Shown here piece after piece: positions 56,407 to 64,000 of a stretch of DNA of 64,000 bases. The notes beneath the pieces are model-generated. The model had not been told where the DNA came from, did no database searches, and saw nothing but the letters and a program-made list of their open reading frames with translations. Within the stretch, counting starts at the first letter, position 1; each line of letters opens with the position of its first letter. Origin of the DNA: Aureispira sp. CCB-QB1. GTDB taxonomy: Bacteria > Bacteroidota > Bacteroidia > Chitinophagales > Saprospiraceae. The stretch covers positions 1 through 64,000 of the forward strand of contig NZ_JHBV01000032.1 in the NCBI RefSeq assembly GCF_000724545.1, in the 5' to 3' direction. The translations under genes were made by a program, and so were the position numbers.

Positions 56407-56414
56407 TACTTTTG
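56407..56414 (+). promoter_or_regulatory. Possible -7 promoter element of the THUMP methyltransferase gene
   Basis: TACTTTTG matches TAnnTTTG, 19 bp before the start codon, which implies a very short leader. No clear -33. The remainder of 56074-56432 shows nothing recognisable. Confidence 0.35.
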
Positions 56415-56432
56415 TAGCAAAATTAGAATCGT

Positions 56433-57587
56433 ATGACAAATGAATATATAGCCAAAACCTTTTTGGGTTTGGAAGGTGTTTTGGAAAAAGAATTGCAAGA
56501 TTTGGGGGCTAAACGTACTAAAAAACTATCTAGAGCCGTTGCTTTTGATGCCGATACAGCACTATTATATAAAGCTAACTTGCACTTGAGAACTGCTTTG
56601 AGAATTCTACATCCATTAGATACAGAGACTGTGAAAAATCAAAATCAGTTGTATAACTTTGCTCATAGTATCAATTGGTTGCGGTGGTTTACCCCAAAAC
56701 AGACCTTTGCCGTTAGAGCAAAAACGATTAAAGCACCAGCGTTTAATAATTCTACTTTTGTTGCTTTAAAAGTGAAAGATGCTATTGTGGATCAATTTAG
56801 ACGTTTGGGAGGGGCACGTCCTTCTATTGATAAGAATACCCCAGATATTCTGATTGATGTGATTGTTTTTAAAGATAAATGTACAATTTCCATTGATAGC
56901 TCAGGGGAGTCATTACATCGTCGAGGTTATCGAGAAAGCGGTCATCGTGCTCCTTTAAATGAAGTACTAGCAGCAGGAATGGTTTTATTATCAGGCTGGG
57001 ATATTAATACACCTTTAATCGATCCTTTTTGTGGTTCTGGAACAATTTTGACCGAAGCAGCTACCTATGCTTATAATATAGCTCCCAATATCAAACGGGA
57101 AAAATTTGGCTTTTCTGCTTGGAAAAATTTCGATGCTAAATTGTGGGAACAGGTTTGGTTAGAAGCCAAAGTAGCCAAACGAGATTTTGAAGGAACGATT
57201 ATTGGATCGGATATTTCGCCTAAAATTATTCAACATGCTAGAGAACACGTAGTTGCAGCAGGAGTAGATGACTGCATTCGATTGTCCTCTAAAGATTTTA
57301 CAGAACGACGCATTCCTAAAGGTCCGGGAACAATTATTGCCAACCCTCCTTATGGAGAACGACTAACTTTTGCAGATGTGGAAGCATTATACCAAGCAAT
57401 TGGAGATAAACTAAAGACAGATTGTGCAGGATATAATGCTTGGTTAATTAGCTCGGTCAAAAATTTTAATCGCTTTATTGGCTTAAGACCTTCTAAGAAA
57501 ATACAGTTATTTAATGGGGGGCTAGAATGTCAATATATGAAATTTGAAATGTACCAAGGATCTAGACGTACCGATAAGCAAAAATAG
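56433..57587 (+). CDS. THUMP-domain class I RNA methyltransferase
   Basis: 384 residues: an N-terminal ferredoxin-like/THUMP module (YIAKTFLGLEGVLEKELQDLGAK through FAVRAKTIKAP), then a Rossmann methyltransferase with LIDPFCGSGTILTEAA (SAM motif I), GSDISPKIIQHAREHV and the N6-type catalytic IANPPYGERL. It matches the N-terminal, guanine-N2-methylating half of E. coli RlmL (YcbY) in length and layout. Target is most likely 23S rRNA; tRNA is possible. Confidence 0.9.
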   Translation: MTNEYIAKTFLGLEGVLEKELQDLGAKRTKKLSRAVAFDADTALLYKANLHLRTALRILHPLDTETVKNQNQLYNFAHSINWLRWFTPKQTFAVRAKTIKAPAFNNSTFVALKVKDAIVDQFRRLGGARPSIDKNTPDILIDVIVFKDKCTISIDSSGESLHRRGYRESGHRAPLNEVLAAGMVLLSGWDINTPLIDPFCGSGTILTEAATYAYNIAPNIKREKFGFSAWKNFDAKLWEQVWLEAKVAKRDFEGTIIGSDISPKIIQHAREHVVAAGVDDCIRLSSKDFTERRIPKGPGTIIANPPYGERLTFADVEALYQAIGDKLKTDCAGYNAWLISSVKNFNRFIGLRPSKKIQLFNGGLECQYMKFEMYQGSRRTDKQK

Positions 57588-57634
57588 GTTGTCGCTCTTA
57601 TAAAGATAACGATTTTTAAGAGCTTAAACTGCTG

Positions 57635-57690
57635 AAAACAGGATTATATGAAAAAAGTACACTTTTTTCATATAATCCTGTTTTGTTTTT
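57635..57690 (+). terminator. Terminator with 24-bp perfect stem
   Basis: Left arm 57635-57658 (AAAACAGG...AAAAAAGT) and right arm 57661-57684 are perfect complements, with only two bases between them, followed by GTTTTTT. It ends the methyltransferase transcript. The stem is unusually long for an intrinsic terminator. Confidence 0.85.
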
Positions 57691-57819
57691 TAATGGGTTG
57701 GTTATTAGTTGTTTGTGTTGTCGTTTTGGGTGTCTTTTAGTAAAGCACATTTTGATAAAATGCATCAAGTGTCTGCTAGACGACACCTCTCTTTATTTGG
57801 ATCGCCTATATTTGTTATA

Positions 57820-57982
57820 ACAAAAGAGCAAAAGATTACAATATATGTAATTCAAGATATCAAAGATTAAGACAAGGGTTTAGGTCTTATTTTATTTGGA
57901 AGTGGCAACATTTGTTGTTGTTTTCAATGTGTGTCCTTGCCTTTCGGGTTGACGGGGGTCTGACTCGAAAGGCCTTTTTTTT
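57820..57982 (+). ncRNA. Candidate small RNA with own promoter and terminator
   Basis: In the 618-bp gene-free stretch before the DUF547 genes. TATATTTG at 57807-57814 is an exact -7 element. About 120 bp later a strong terminator, GCCTTTCG (57939-57946) / CGAAAGGC (57966-57973) then T8, ends a putative transcript of ~160 nt. Inside, AAGAC / GTCTT and CAAGG (57873-57877) / CCTTG (57935-57939) could pair, and no start codon opens a frame of any length. The family is not recognised (a 6S-like regulator is one possibility); a terminator of a longer transcript is the alternative. Confidence 0.4.
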
Positions 57983-58205
57983 GAAAAAAATGTCTAATAG
58001 TTTAAAAGTTATTCCAGCTAGCTGCTAGTTATTACTTAAGCAGGTTTTCTTCATAGAAAACAATACATCTCTACTTTTTTATGTCCTATTTTTATTGAGG
58101 TTGACTTTTAGGCTATGTTTAATGACGTAAGCAATGCATATCGAACGGATTGAAATATAGAAGAAGATAGGTAGCTTACACAATGTCTATTAGTAATATT
58201 AAAAT

Positions 58206-59771
58206 ATGTTGAAGATGAAACAATTATTAGCATTAATCATAGTTGCTTGTTGTGCAATAAATGGTGCATATGGGCAAGATTTGAATGGTTTTTTTAAAGA
58301 TGCAGATGCTTTTTTTGCCAAAAATGTTAGCCAAAATAAAATAAAGTATGGTGCAATTAAGCAGAATCCAGATGAATTAACTGCTTTGACTAACTTCATT
58401 GCTTCGGCAGATGTTTCAGCATATTCTGATAAGGAACTAGAAGCTTTTTATATTAATAGTTATAATTTATTGGTCATTAAGACGGTTGTTGATCATTATC
58501 CAATTGCTCAACCCTTAGACGTCCCTGGTTTTTTTGATGGAATTAAACAAAAAGTAGCTGGAAAAAAGATGACTTTGAATAATTTCGAACAAAAAGAATT
58601 ATTACAAAGATATAAAGATCCTCGGTTACACTTTGTCCTAGTCTGTGCGGCTGTAAGTTGCCCACCTATTGCAGATTTTGCTTATATGCCCAATCAGTTA
58701 GAAGATCAATTGGAAGCACGTACCAAGTCAGCGATCAATGATGGGGTATTTATTAAAGTCGATGATTTTGCAGGAAAAGTAGAGATTTCTCAGATTTTTG
58801 ATTGGTATGCCTCAGATTTTAAACCCAATGCTACTGCATTTATCAAGAAATATAAAACAACCCCTTTGCCAAGCGATGTAAAACCTACTTACTATGCTTA
58901 TGATTGGAGTTTAAACGATGCGGGAGGAGCAACAACAGGTGGTACAGGTGCTAATGCAGTCGAGAAAAAAACAGATTTTGAGCCAATTATTGCCGCGGCA
59001 ACAATGCCCAAGAATACATTTGAATTAAATACGTTTCATACTCTTTATACGTCTAATTATGGGGATAAAGAGTTTGGGAATAGAGGGTCTTATTTTTCGA
59101 GTTTATTTTTGTTCTCTTATGGTATTTCTGGACGTTTTGATATCGGATGGGACTTTATATTCAAGTCATACCGTGCCAATGATTTGTTTAATAGCTCCCC
59201 ATTCCGTGCATTAGAATTTAGAAGAGGGGTTGACAGTGTGGTCACTCCAGGAGGAACCAAAATGCAAGCAATTTATGATTTTGGTTTGACACATTTGGGA
59301 CCAAGAGTGCGTTTTTCTCCGTTCAAAAAAATAGGCTTGTCTTTTGAACAGGCGTTTTATTTTCCGATTACAGGAATACCTGCTAACAATACTGTTGATC
59401 CTGCTTTGTATTGGGTGACACAGTTTTATTACGACAAGCAGTTTAATTCTAAGTTTGGATTATTTATCGCATTAACCTTTTGGCAGCCTATCCATCCTGG
59501 ACAACAATTTAAGTTTCAAGTACCTTATCTAAAAGCATTTTTTAGTTGGTACACTACCAAGCGATTTACATTGTATGCGACAACAACAACATTTACAGAA
59601 TGGGGACTTGGAGCAAAGTTTTTGATTACGCCACAATTTGAAGTACAGGCATTGTACACGTATTATGTGCCGATTCCAGGTTTGGCAGATATTTATACAG
59701 GGAGTGGCGCGAAAAATGTCATGACATTTAATTTAGGAATTCGCTACAGAACATCTGTTCGTGTGAAATAA
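58206..59771 (+). CDS. DUF547 domain fused to an outer-membrane barrel-like domain (copy 1)
   Basis: 521 residues: signal peptide (LLALIIVACCAINGAYGQ), a DUF547 domain to about residue 230, then a barrel-like half. DUF547 features: AFYINSYNLLVIKTVVDHYPI and DPRLHFVLVCAAVSCPPIADFAY, with the two conserved cysteines Cys147 and Cys152 present. The C-terminal half (about 290-515) is aromatic-rich, alternating strands such as FLFSYGISGRFDIGWDF, TLYATTTTFTEWGLGAKFLI and TFNLGIRYR, suggesting a beta barrel in the outer membrane. DUF547 by itself is of uncertain biochemical role. A close paralogue follows at 60179, so this is a tandem duplication. Confidence 0.8.
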   Translation: MLKMKQLLALIIVACCAINGAYGQDLNGFFKDADAFFAKNVSQNKIKYGAIKQNPDELTALTNFIASADVSAYSDKELEAFYINSYNLLVIKTVVDHYPIAQPLDVPGFFDGIKQKVAGKKMTLNNFEQKELLQRYKDPRLHFVLVCAAVSCPPIADFAYMPNQLEDQLEARTKSAINDGVFIKVDDFAGKVEISQIFDWYASDFKPNATAFIKKYKTTPLPSDVKPTYYAYDWSLNDAGGATTGGTGANAVEKKTDFEPIIAAATMPKNTFELNTFHTLYTSNYGDKEFGNRGSYFSSLFLFSYGISGRFDIGWDFIFKSYRANDLFNSSPFRALEFRRGVDSVVTPGGTKMQAIYDFGLTHLGPRVRFSPFKKIGLSFEQAFYFPITGIPANNTVDPALYWVTQFYYDKQFNSKFGLFIALTFWQPIHPGQQFKFQVPYLKAFFSWYTTKRFTLYATTTTFTEWGLGAKFLITPQFEVQALYTYYVPIPGLADIYTGSGAKNVMTFNLGIRYRTSVRVK

Positions 59772-59823
59772 ATAAAAGATTATAGTTGCCAAAAAGTAGA
59801 ACTGTACGTTTTATAAAATAATT

Positions 59824-59865
59824 TAAGTCTTTTGCGCTTTTTTTTGTTGTAAAAGACTTATCTTA
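59824..59865 (+). terminator. Weak hairpin between the DUF547 paralogues
   Basis: TAAGTCTTTT (59824-59833) and AAAAGACTTA (59851-59860) are perfect 10-bp arms with a T-rich loop; the tail is only partly T-rich. The rest of the 407-bp gap 59772-60178 shows no gene and no clear promoter. Confidence 0.55.
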
Positions 59866-60178
59866 TACTAGTTGATCGTGCAAAAACGTTAAAAGGGCTT
59901 GTATTTTATTCAATTAATTGAACGTTTGTTGATCTTGCTGTAACTTGCAATGATAAAGATGAACATCTCTTAAGTTTTGAACGTTCTTCTAATAATTAAG
60001 ATGAAATAAGCTTAAATTTAACTTGTTTGTACTCCAATAAGTATTCCTAACAATTGTTAACGGTTCTAATGAATATCATTTCTATGCTTATCATAGTAAT
60101 GATTTGCTCCTTATTGCAAAACAATAGGACAGAACTAGTGGGAGCTTATTATTTAGAGAGCCCTAATCGTAATATAAT

Positions 60179-61699
60179 ATGAAACAGATTCTTCTTTTTT
60201 TGACACTTTTATTATTCAGTTTACCTAGTGTAAAAGCACAAAACTTGGAACAGTTTTTTGAGCAATCGCATACTTTTTTCTTAAATTATGCTCATCATAA
60301 TCATGTGCAGTACAAAAAACTACAACAAGATCCTAAAACATTACATATTTTAGTCAACCATATTGCTAAAATGGACTTGAGTAAGGCTAAAAAATCAACG
60401 CAAAAGGCCTTTTTTATCAATGCCTATAATTTATTAGTCATAAGTTCCATTGTCAAACATTATCCAATTGCTTCCCCTAATGAAGTAGTAACGTTTTGGG
60501 ATGAAATTGAACATACTGTTGCAGAGAAAAATTATACGCTAGAGGTGTTAAAAAAGCATATATTGGAAACCTTTAGAGATCCGTTGTTACATTTAGTATT
60601 GGTAGATGGTGCGATTAGTAGTGCGCCAATTGTAGACTATGCTTATGTGCCAACTGAGATAGATAACCAATTAGAACAACGAGCTATTGTATTATTAAAT
60701 GATCCCAAATACATTCAATATAATGAGGATTTGAACGAAGTAAAACTTCCTTTAATGTTTAAGATGAATCGTTTGGATTTTGGAGCATCTACCATTGATT
60801 TTATCAACCAATATCGGGTAAGAAAACTTCCTAGAGAGGTGCAGGTAATTTACGCTAACTATGATTGGAGATTGAATGGATTTTATGAGGATACCAATAC
60901 AACCTTAAAGAAAAAAGAAAAAAAAGTAGGTTATTCGCCCTCTTTACAAGTAATTACCCTGCCTAAGGGAAGTTTAGAGCTGATGTTTTTTAATAGCTTA
61001 TACACCGTTACATATGGAGATGAGAATTATGGTACGAGAAACTCTTATTATAATGGCTACTTTAGTGCATTTTATGGCGTGACAGGAAAATTAGATATAG
61101 GTGCGACTTTTTTGTTGCGCTCTTCTATCGAAAATGATCGTTTTAATGCTTCGCCTTTCAAAACATTTGCATTTGAGCGCAGTACAATCAGCGTGAATTC
61201 TAGAGCATCAGGGCCATACACCGATTGGGGATTGTCGCACGTTGGTTTAAACGTCCGTTTTGCTCCTTTTAAGAATTTTAATATGTCTTTCGAACAAGGA
61301 TTTATGTTTCCAATACAAAATCTGCCGAAAGAAAACACGGTTGATGATAAGTTGTATAGTGTGACACAAGTTTACTACAGCCATTCTTTTACTTCGCAAA
61401 CACAGTTGTTTTTGGCATTGACCTTTTGGCAACCAATTAGCATAGGAAACGAGTTTAAATTTCAATTACCTTTGTTAAGAGGTTTTTTCAACTACTTTGT
61501 AACGCCAAGATTTTCTGCCTTTGTGACGACAATGTATTTGCTAGAATGGGGAGTAGGAGTAAAATATATGTTGACTCCGAAACTAGAAATACAAGGGATG
61601 TATAGTTATTACATACCAATACCAGGAATATATGATATTGTGTCTCCTGGTGCGAATACTATTATGACTTATAATCTAGGATTGAGATATAGGTTTTAG
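60179..61699 (+). CDS. DUF547-barrel paralogue (copy 2) without the conserved cysteines
   Basis: 506 residues with signal peptide (ILLFLTLLLFSLPSVKAQ) and the same two-part plan as the preceding gene: AFFINAYNLLVISSIVKHYPI, then DPLLHLVLVDGAISSAPIVDYAY. The family cysteines are gone: Asp143 and Ser148 stand where copy 1 has Cys147 and Cys152. The C-terminal barrel half is well conserved with copy 1 (FWQPISIGNEFKFQLPLL, VTPRFSAFVTTMYLLEWGVGVKYML) and ends with Phe (NLGLRYRF). So the duplicate has kept its barrel but lost the likely active-site residues: a non-catalytic partner or a domain in decay, but the open frame is complete. Confidence 0.78.
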   Translation: MKQILLFLTLLLFSLPSVKAQNLEQFFEQSHTFFLNYAHHNHVQYKKLQQDPKTLHILVNHIAKMDLSKAKKSTQKAFFINAYNLLVISSIVKHYPIASPNEVVTFWDEIEHTVAEKNYTLEVLKKHILETFRDPLLHLVLVDGAISSAPIVDYAYVPTEIDNQLEQRAIVLLNDPKYIQYNEDLNEVKLPLMFKMNRLDFGASTIDFINQYRVRKLPREVQVIYANYDWRLNGFYEDTNTTLKKKEKKVGYSPSLQVITLPKGSLELMFFNSLYTVTYGDENYGTRNSYYNGYFSAFYGVTGKLDIGATFLLRSSIENDRFNASPFKTFAFERSTISVNSRASGPYTDWGLSHVGLNVRFAPFKNFNMSFEQGFMFPIQNLPKENTVDDKLYSVTQVYYSHSFTSQTQLFLALTFWQPISIGNEFKFQLPLLRGFFNYFVTPRFSAFVTTMYLLEWGVGVKYMLTPKLEIQGMYSYYIPIPGIYDIVSPGANTIMTYNLGLRYRF

Positions 61700-61854
61700 T
61701 CCTAAAGAAACATCTCTTATAATTTATAAGAGTACTCTTGTACAATACTTTGTGAGTACTTTACAATTGATATAAAGATGTTTTTAATTTTTCGATAGCA
61801 AAACAAAAAATCCACGAAAGGCTACTTTTAATAACCAAAAAGCTTTCTGTTATT

Positions 61855-63234
61855 ATGGCTACAGATAATGAACATGTTGTGATTATAGGTAATGGGATTA
61901 GTGGTGTTACTGCCGCCCGTTTTATCCGTAAGTTAAGTGATAAAAAAATTACTATTATATCAGGAGAAACTAAATATTTTTTCTCCAGAACAGCTCTAAT
62001 GTATATTTATATGGGGCACATGAAGTTTGAAAATACGCAGCCTTATGAGCCTTGGTTTTGGGAAAAAAATCGAATTGACTTAGTGTTTGATTATGTAGAT
62101 GAAGTAAATACACAAGCAAAAACGCTAAGAATGCGTCAAGGAGAGACCATTAATTACGATAAGTTAATTATAGCTTGTGGTTCTACTCCCAATAAGTTTG
62201 GTTGGCCAGGTCAAGACCTAGATGCTGTACAGGGCTTGTATTCCTATCAAGATTTAGAGGGAATGGAAAAATATAGCAAAGACTTGGAGCGAGCAGTTAT
62301 TGTTGGTGGTGGCTTAATTGGTTTGGAAATGGCGGAAATGTTTCAGTCTAGAAATATTCCTGTCACTTTTTTGGTTCGAGAGAAAAGCTATTGGGATGCG
62401 GTGATGCCCAAAGAAGAATCTTTAATGATTGGTCGCCATATAGTAGAGCATCATATTGATTTGCGTTTGGAAACAGAGTTGAAGGAGATTTTATCGGATG
62501 ATCATGGACGAGCAAGAGCCGTTATCACCAATACTGGAGAAAAAATTGAATGCCAGTTTGTTGGCTTAACAGCAGGCGTTAGTCCTAATATTCAGTTTAT
62601 CAAAACATCTGAAGCTTGCGATATTGATACACAAAAGGGAATACTTGTCAATGATTATCTGGAAACAACAGCGCCTGATGTGTACGCATTAGGCGATTGT
62701 GCACAACTAATGAATCCAATGGAAGGTCGTCGTCCGATTGAAGCAATTTGGTATACAGGACGAATGATGGGAGAAACCGTGGCACATACGATTTGTGGTA
62801 AACGAACGGCTTATGTCCCTAGCTTGTGGTTCAATTCTGCAAAGTTTTTGGACATAGAATATCAAGTATATGGTGATGTAAGAGCCAATCCACCAAGCAA
62901 CCATGCACAACTCTATTGGGAACATGAAGAAGGACGTAAAAGCATTCGGTTGGTGTTTGATAAAGAAACCAATGCTATATTAGGTTTTAATTTGATGGGA
63001 GTGCGTTATCGTCATGAAGTCTGTGAAAAATGGATTGAGGAAGATACTTCCATAGAGGAGGTTTTGCAAAATTTGGGCTTAGCCAACTTTGATCCTGAGT
63101 TTTATGATGAGTATGAAGCTGCCGTGATCGAACAATACAATAGGAAATTTAATAAAAATTTGAAATTGAAGCAGAAACGAGGCTTAACAGGTGCGCTTCG
63201 ATTTTTAAAAAATAAATTTGCTAGACAAGAATAA
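61855..63234 (+). CDS. NAD(P)/FAD-dependent oxidoreductase (pyridine nucleotide-disulfide type)
   Basis: 459 residues with two dinucleotide folds: FAD motif VVIIGNGISGVTAARFI at the N-terminus and NAD(P) motif AVIVGGGLIGLEMAEMF around residue 145, and the second FAD motif DVYALGDCAQL. No CxxxxC redox disulfide is visible, so it belongs to the nitrite/ferredoxin-reductase-like group rather than to the disulfide reductases. C-terminal residues FNKNLKLKQKRGLTGALRF are basic. It is followed after 29 bp by a membrane protein gene, probably co-transcribed, suggesting it passes electrons to a membrane partner (inference). Confidence 0.88.
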   Translation: MATDNEHVVIIGNGISGVTAARFIRKLSDKKITIISGETKYFFSRTALMYIYMGHMKFENTQPYEPWFWEKNRIDLVFDYVDEVNTQAKTLRMRQGETINYDKLIIACGSTPNKFGWPGQDLDAVQGLYSYQDLEGMEKYSKDLERAVIVGGGLIGLEMAEMFQSRNIPVTFLVREKSYWDAVMPKEESLMIGRHIVEHHIDLRLETELKEILSDDHGRARAVITNTGEKIECQFVGLTAGVSPNIQFIKTSEACDIDTQKGILVNDYLETTAPDVYALGDCAQLMNPMEGRRPIEAIWYTGRMMGETVAHTICGKRTAYVPSLWFNSAKFLDIEYQVYGDVRANPPSNHAQLYWEHEEGRKSIRLVFDKETNAILGFNLMGVRYRHEVCEKWIEEDTSIEEVLQNLGLANFDPEFYDEYEAAVIEQYNRKFNKNLKLKQKRGLTGALRFLKNKFARQE

Positions 63235-63263
63235 TCCAATTAAAAACACTATAAAATATCTCT

Positions 63264-64000
63264 ATGAAAAGTTTAAAAATACTTGGATTAGCCATCTTCT
63301 TATTCTCTTTTGGTTTATTTGTGGTGTCAATAACCTTGAGCCAACATGTCCTGAATGATGCTGCTATTGCCTCTCTAAAAAAGTATTACAAAGAGACGTT
63401 GAAGGAGCAAGCGGGAGCGCAATTTGGAAAAGAGTATTCTAATAATTTTACGTTTATTCAAGAGCTCAAACCTTTACTGAAAAAAACACAAGAAGCCTTA
63501 GAAAAAAAAGCTGGTATTGACCCTGCTAATAATGTTTGGAATGCGACAAACTTACCTGAAGGTGTGTCAGAGTGGGATTATCGGATGAGTGATGGTGATG
63601 TTAAAGGGTATCTGGCTAGTATTAGCAAAGATAGTGCAACAGGGCTATTGCCTAATAATGCAGGACTTTTCTTTTTTCTAATTTTTATACTAGGAAGTAT
63701 TGGAGCATTTATGTATATCGTACCAGATGTAAGCAAAATACCAGGTATTAAACATGATGGAATTTTTCATAGTGCCGTCACAAAAGGTATTATTCCTATT
63801 CTACAAATGGTTTTAGTAACTATTACGATTGCCGTGACCTGTTATATTATGTATAGCGAAGGGGCTTTGTTTTATTTAAAATGCACGTTATTATTTACAG
63901 CAGCCGTTTTAGCACTGATTTATTTTAAGGAGAGCAGAGAACGCAAACAGCCTTGGGCACCTGGTTCCTCTTCTATAGGAAATGGTTGGATTGGAATTAT
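63264..64000 (+). CDS. Membrane protein, 5' part (cut by window end)
   Basis: The reading frame runs from ATG 63264 to the window edge (over 245 codons) without a stop. An N-terminal membrane segment (LAIFLFSFGLFVVSITL) is followed by a ~120-residue charged extracytoplasmic loop, then more membrane segments (LFFFLIFILGSIGAFMYI, IIPILQMVLVTITIAVTCYIMY, CTLLFTAAVLALIYF). The stretch DVSKIPGIKHDGIFHS between segments resembles that in Bacteroidota membrane-bound iron-sulfur proteins. No cysteine cluster is present in the visible part, so a 4Fe-4S partner of the oxidoreductase is only a suggestion; the C-terminus lies outside. Confidence 0.65.
   Translation, partial: MKSLKILGLAIFLFSFGLFVVSITLSQHVLNDAAIASLKKYYKETLKEQAGAQFGKEYSNNFTFIQELKPLLKKTQEALEKKAGIDPANNVWNATNLPEGVSEWDYRMSDGDVKGYLASISKDSATGLLPNNAGLFFFLIFILGSIGAFMYIVPDVSKIPGIKHDGIFHSAVTKGIIPILQMVLVTITIAVTCYIMYSEGALFYLKCTLLFTAAVLALIYFKESRERKQPWAPGSSSIGNGWIGI

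Noticed and set aside
1-64000. Search by eye for tRNA, rRNA, CRISPR arrays and complete insertion sequences
   Set aside because: None found. Small tRNA-like cloverleafs or degenerate IS fragments could still have been missed without a covariance or profile search.

Overview
The window comes from a low-GC member of the Bacteroidota, most likely the class Saprospiria (an Aureispira-like marine glider would fit; the genus is inference). Signs are three large secreted proteins ending in type IX secretion (T9SS) sorting domains, a Bacteroidota-style promoter element (TAnnTTTG) before several genes, lipoproteins with short lipoboxes, an N-terminally and C-terminally split transketolase, the futalosine menaquinone enzyme MqnC, heme A synthase and a long SecA with a C-terminal zinc motif. 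No tRNA, rRNA, CRISPR array or intact insertion sequence is visible.

Region by region. 1-2.7 kb: heme A synthase on the minus strand, then about 800 bp packed with DnaA boxes (seven exact TTATCCACA matches and many near matches), a strong candidate for the chromosomal origin. 2.76-8.2 kb: an SRAP/YedK-family protein whose catalytic Cys2 is replaced by Pro, split transketolase, a lipoprotein serine hydrolase and an M48 metallopeptidase lipoprotein. 8.4-17.5 kb: a TPR protein, an M1-type metallopeptidase with a long C-terminal region, a small secreted protein, homoserine dehydrogenase under a SAM-I riboswitch with its own terminator, and an ABC transporter pair. 17.9-29.7 kb: a T9SS-exported BNR/sortilin-like protein, a thioester-bearing alpha-2-macroglobulin followed by a TonB-receptor-like barrel lacking a plug, a convergent TonB gene and an uncharacterised helical protein. 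30-37 kb: a heparinase II/III-like T9SS cargo and SecA. 37-47 kb: redox and housekeeping genes (Bcp, hotdog thioesterase, 2Fe-2S ferredoxin, SpoU methyltransferase) interleaved with MITE-like inverted-repeat elements, then a giant leucine-rich-repeat T9SS cargo, a His-rich lipoprotein and MeaB. 47.5-57.6 kb: a secreted orphan JAB/JAMM-like protein, lipid kinase, SDR, aldose 1-epimerase overlapping a kinase-M23-aminotransferase triple fusion, MqnC and a THUMP methyltransferase. 57.6-64 kb: a candidate small RNA, two tandem DUF547-plus-barrel proteins (the second has lost the conserved cysteines), an FAD oxidoreductase and the start of a membrane protein cut by the window edge.

Most genes are monocistronic or in pairs, often separated by clear hairpin terminators. 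Themes are envelope biology (export, outer-membrane barrels, lipoproteins, peptidases) and central metabolism. The most unusual items are the Cys-less SRAP protein beside the putative origin, the DUF547-barrel duplication, the plugless receptor behind the macroglobulin, the cytosolic triple fusion, the orphan JAB protein and a 203-bp MITE-like element with 6-bp flanking repeats. All calls come from reading the sequence; no database search was run.
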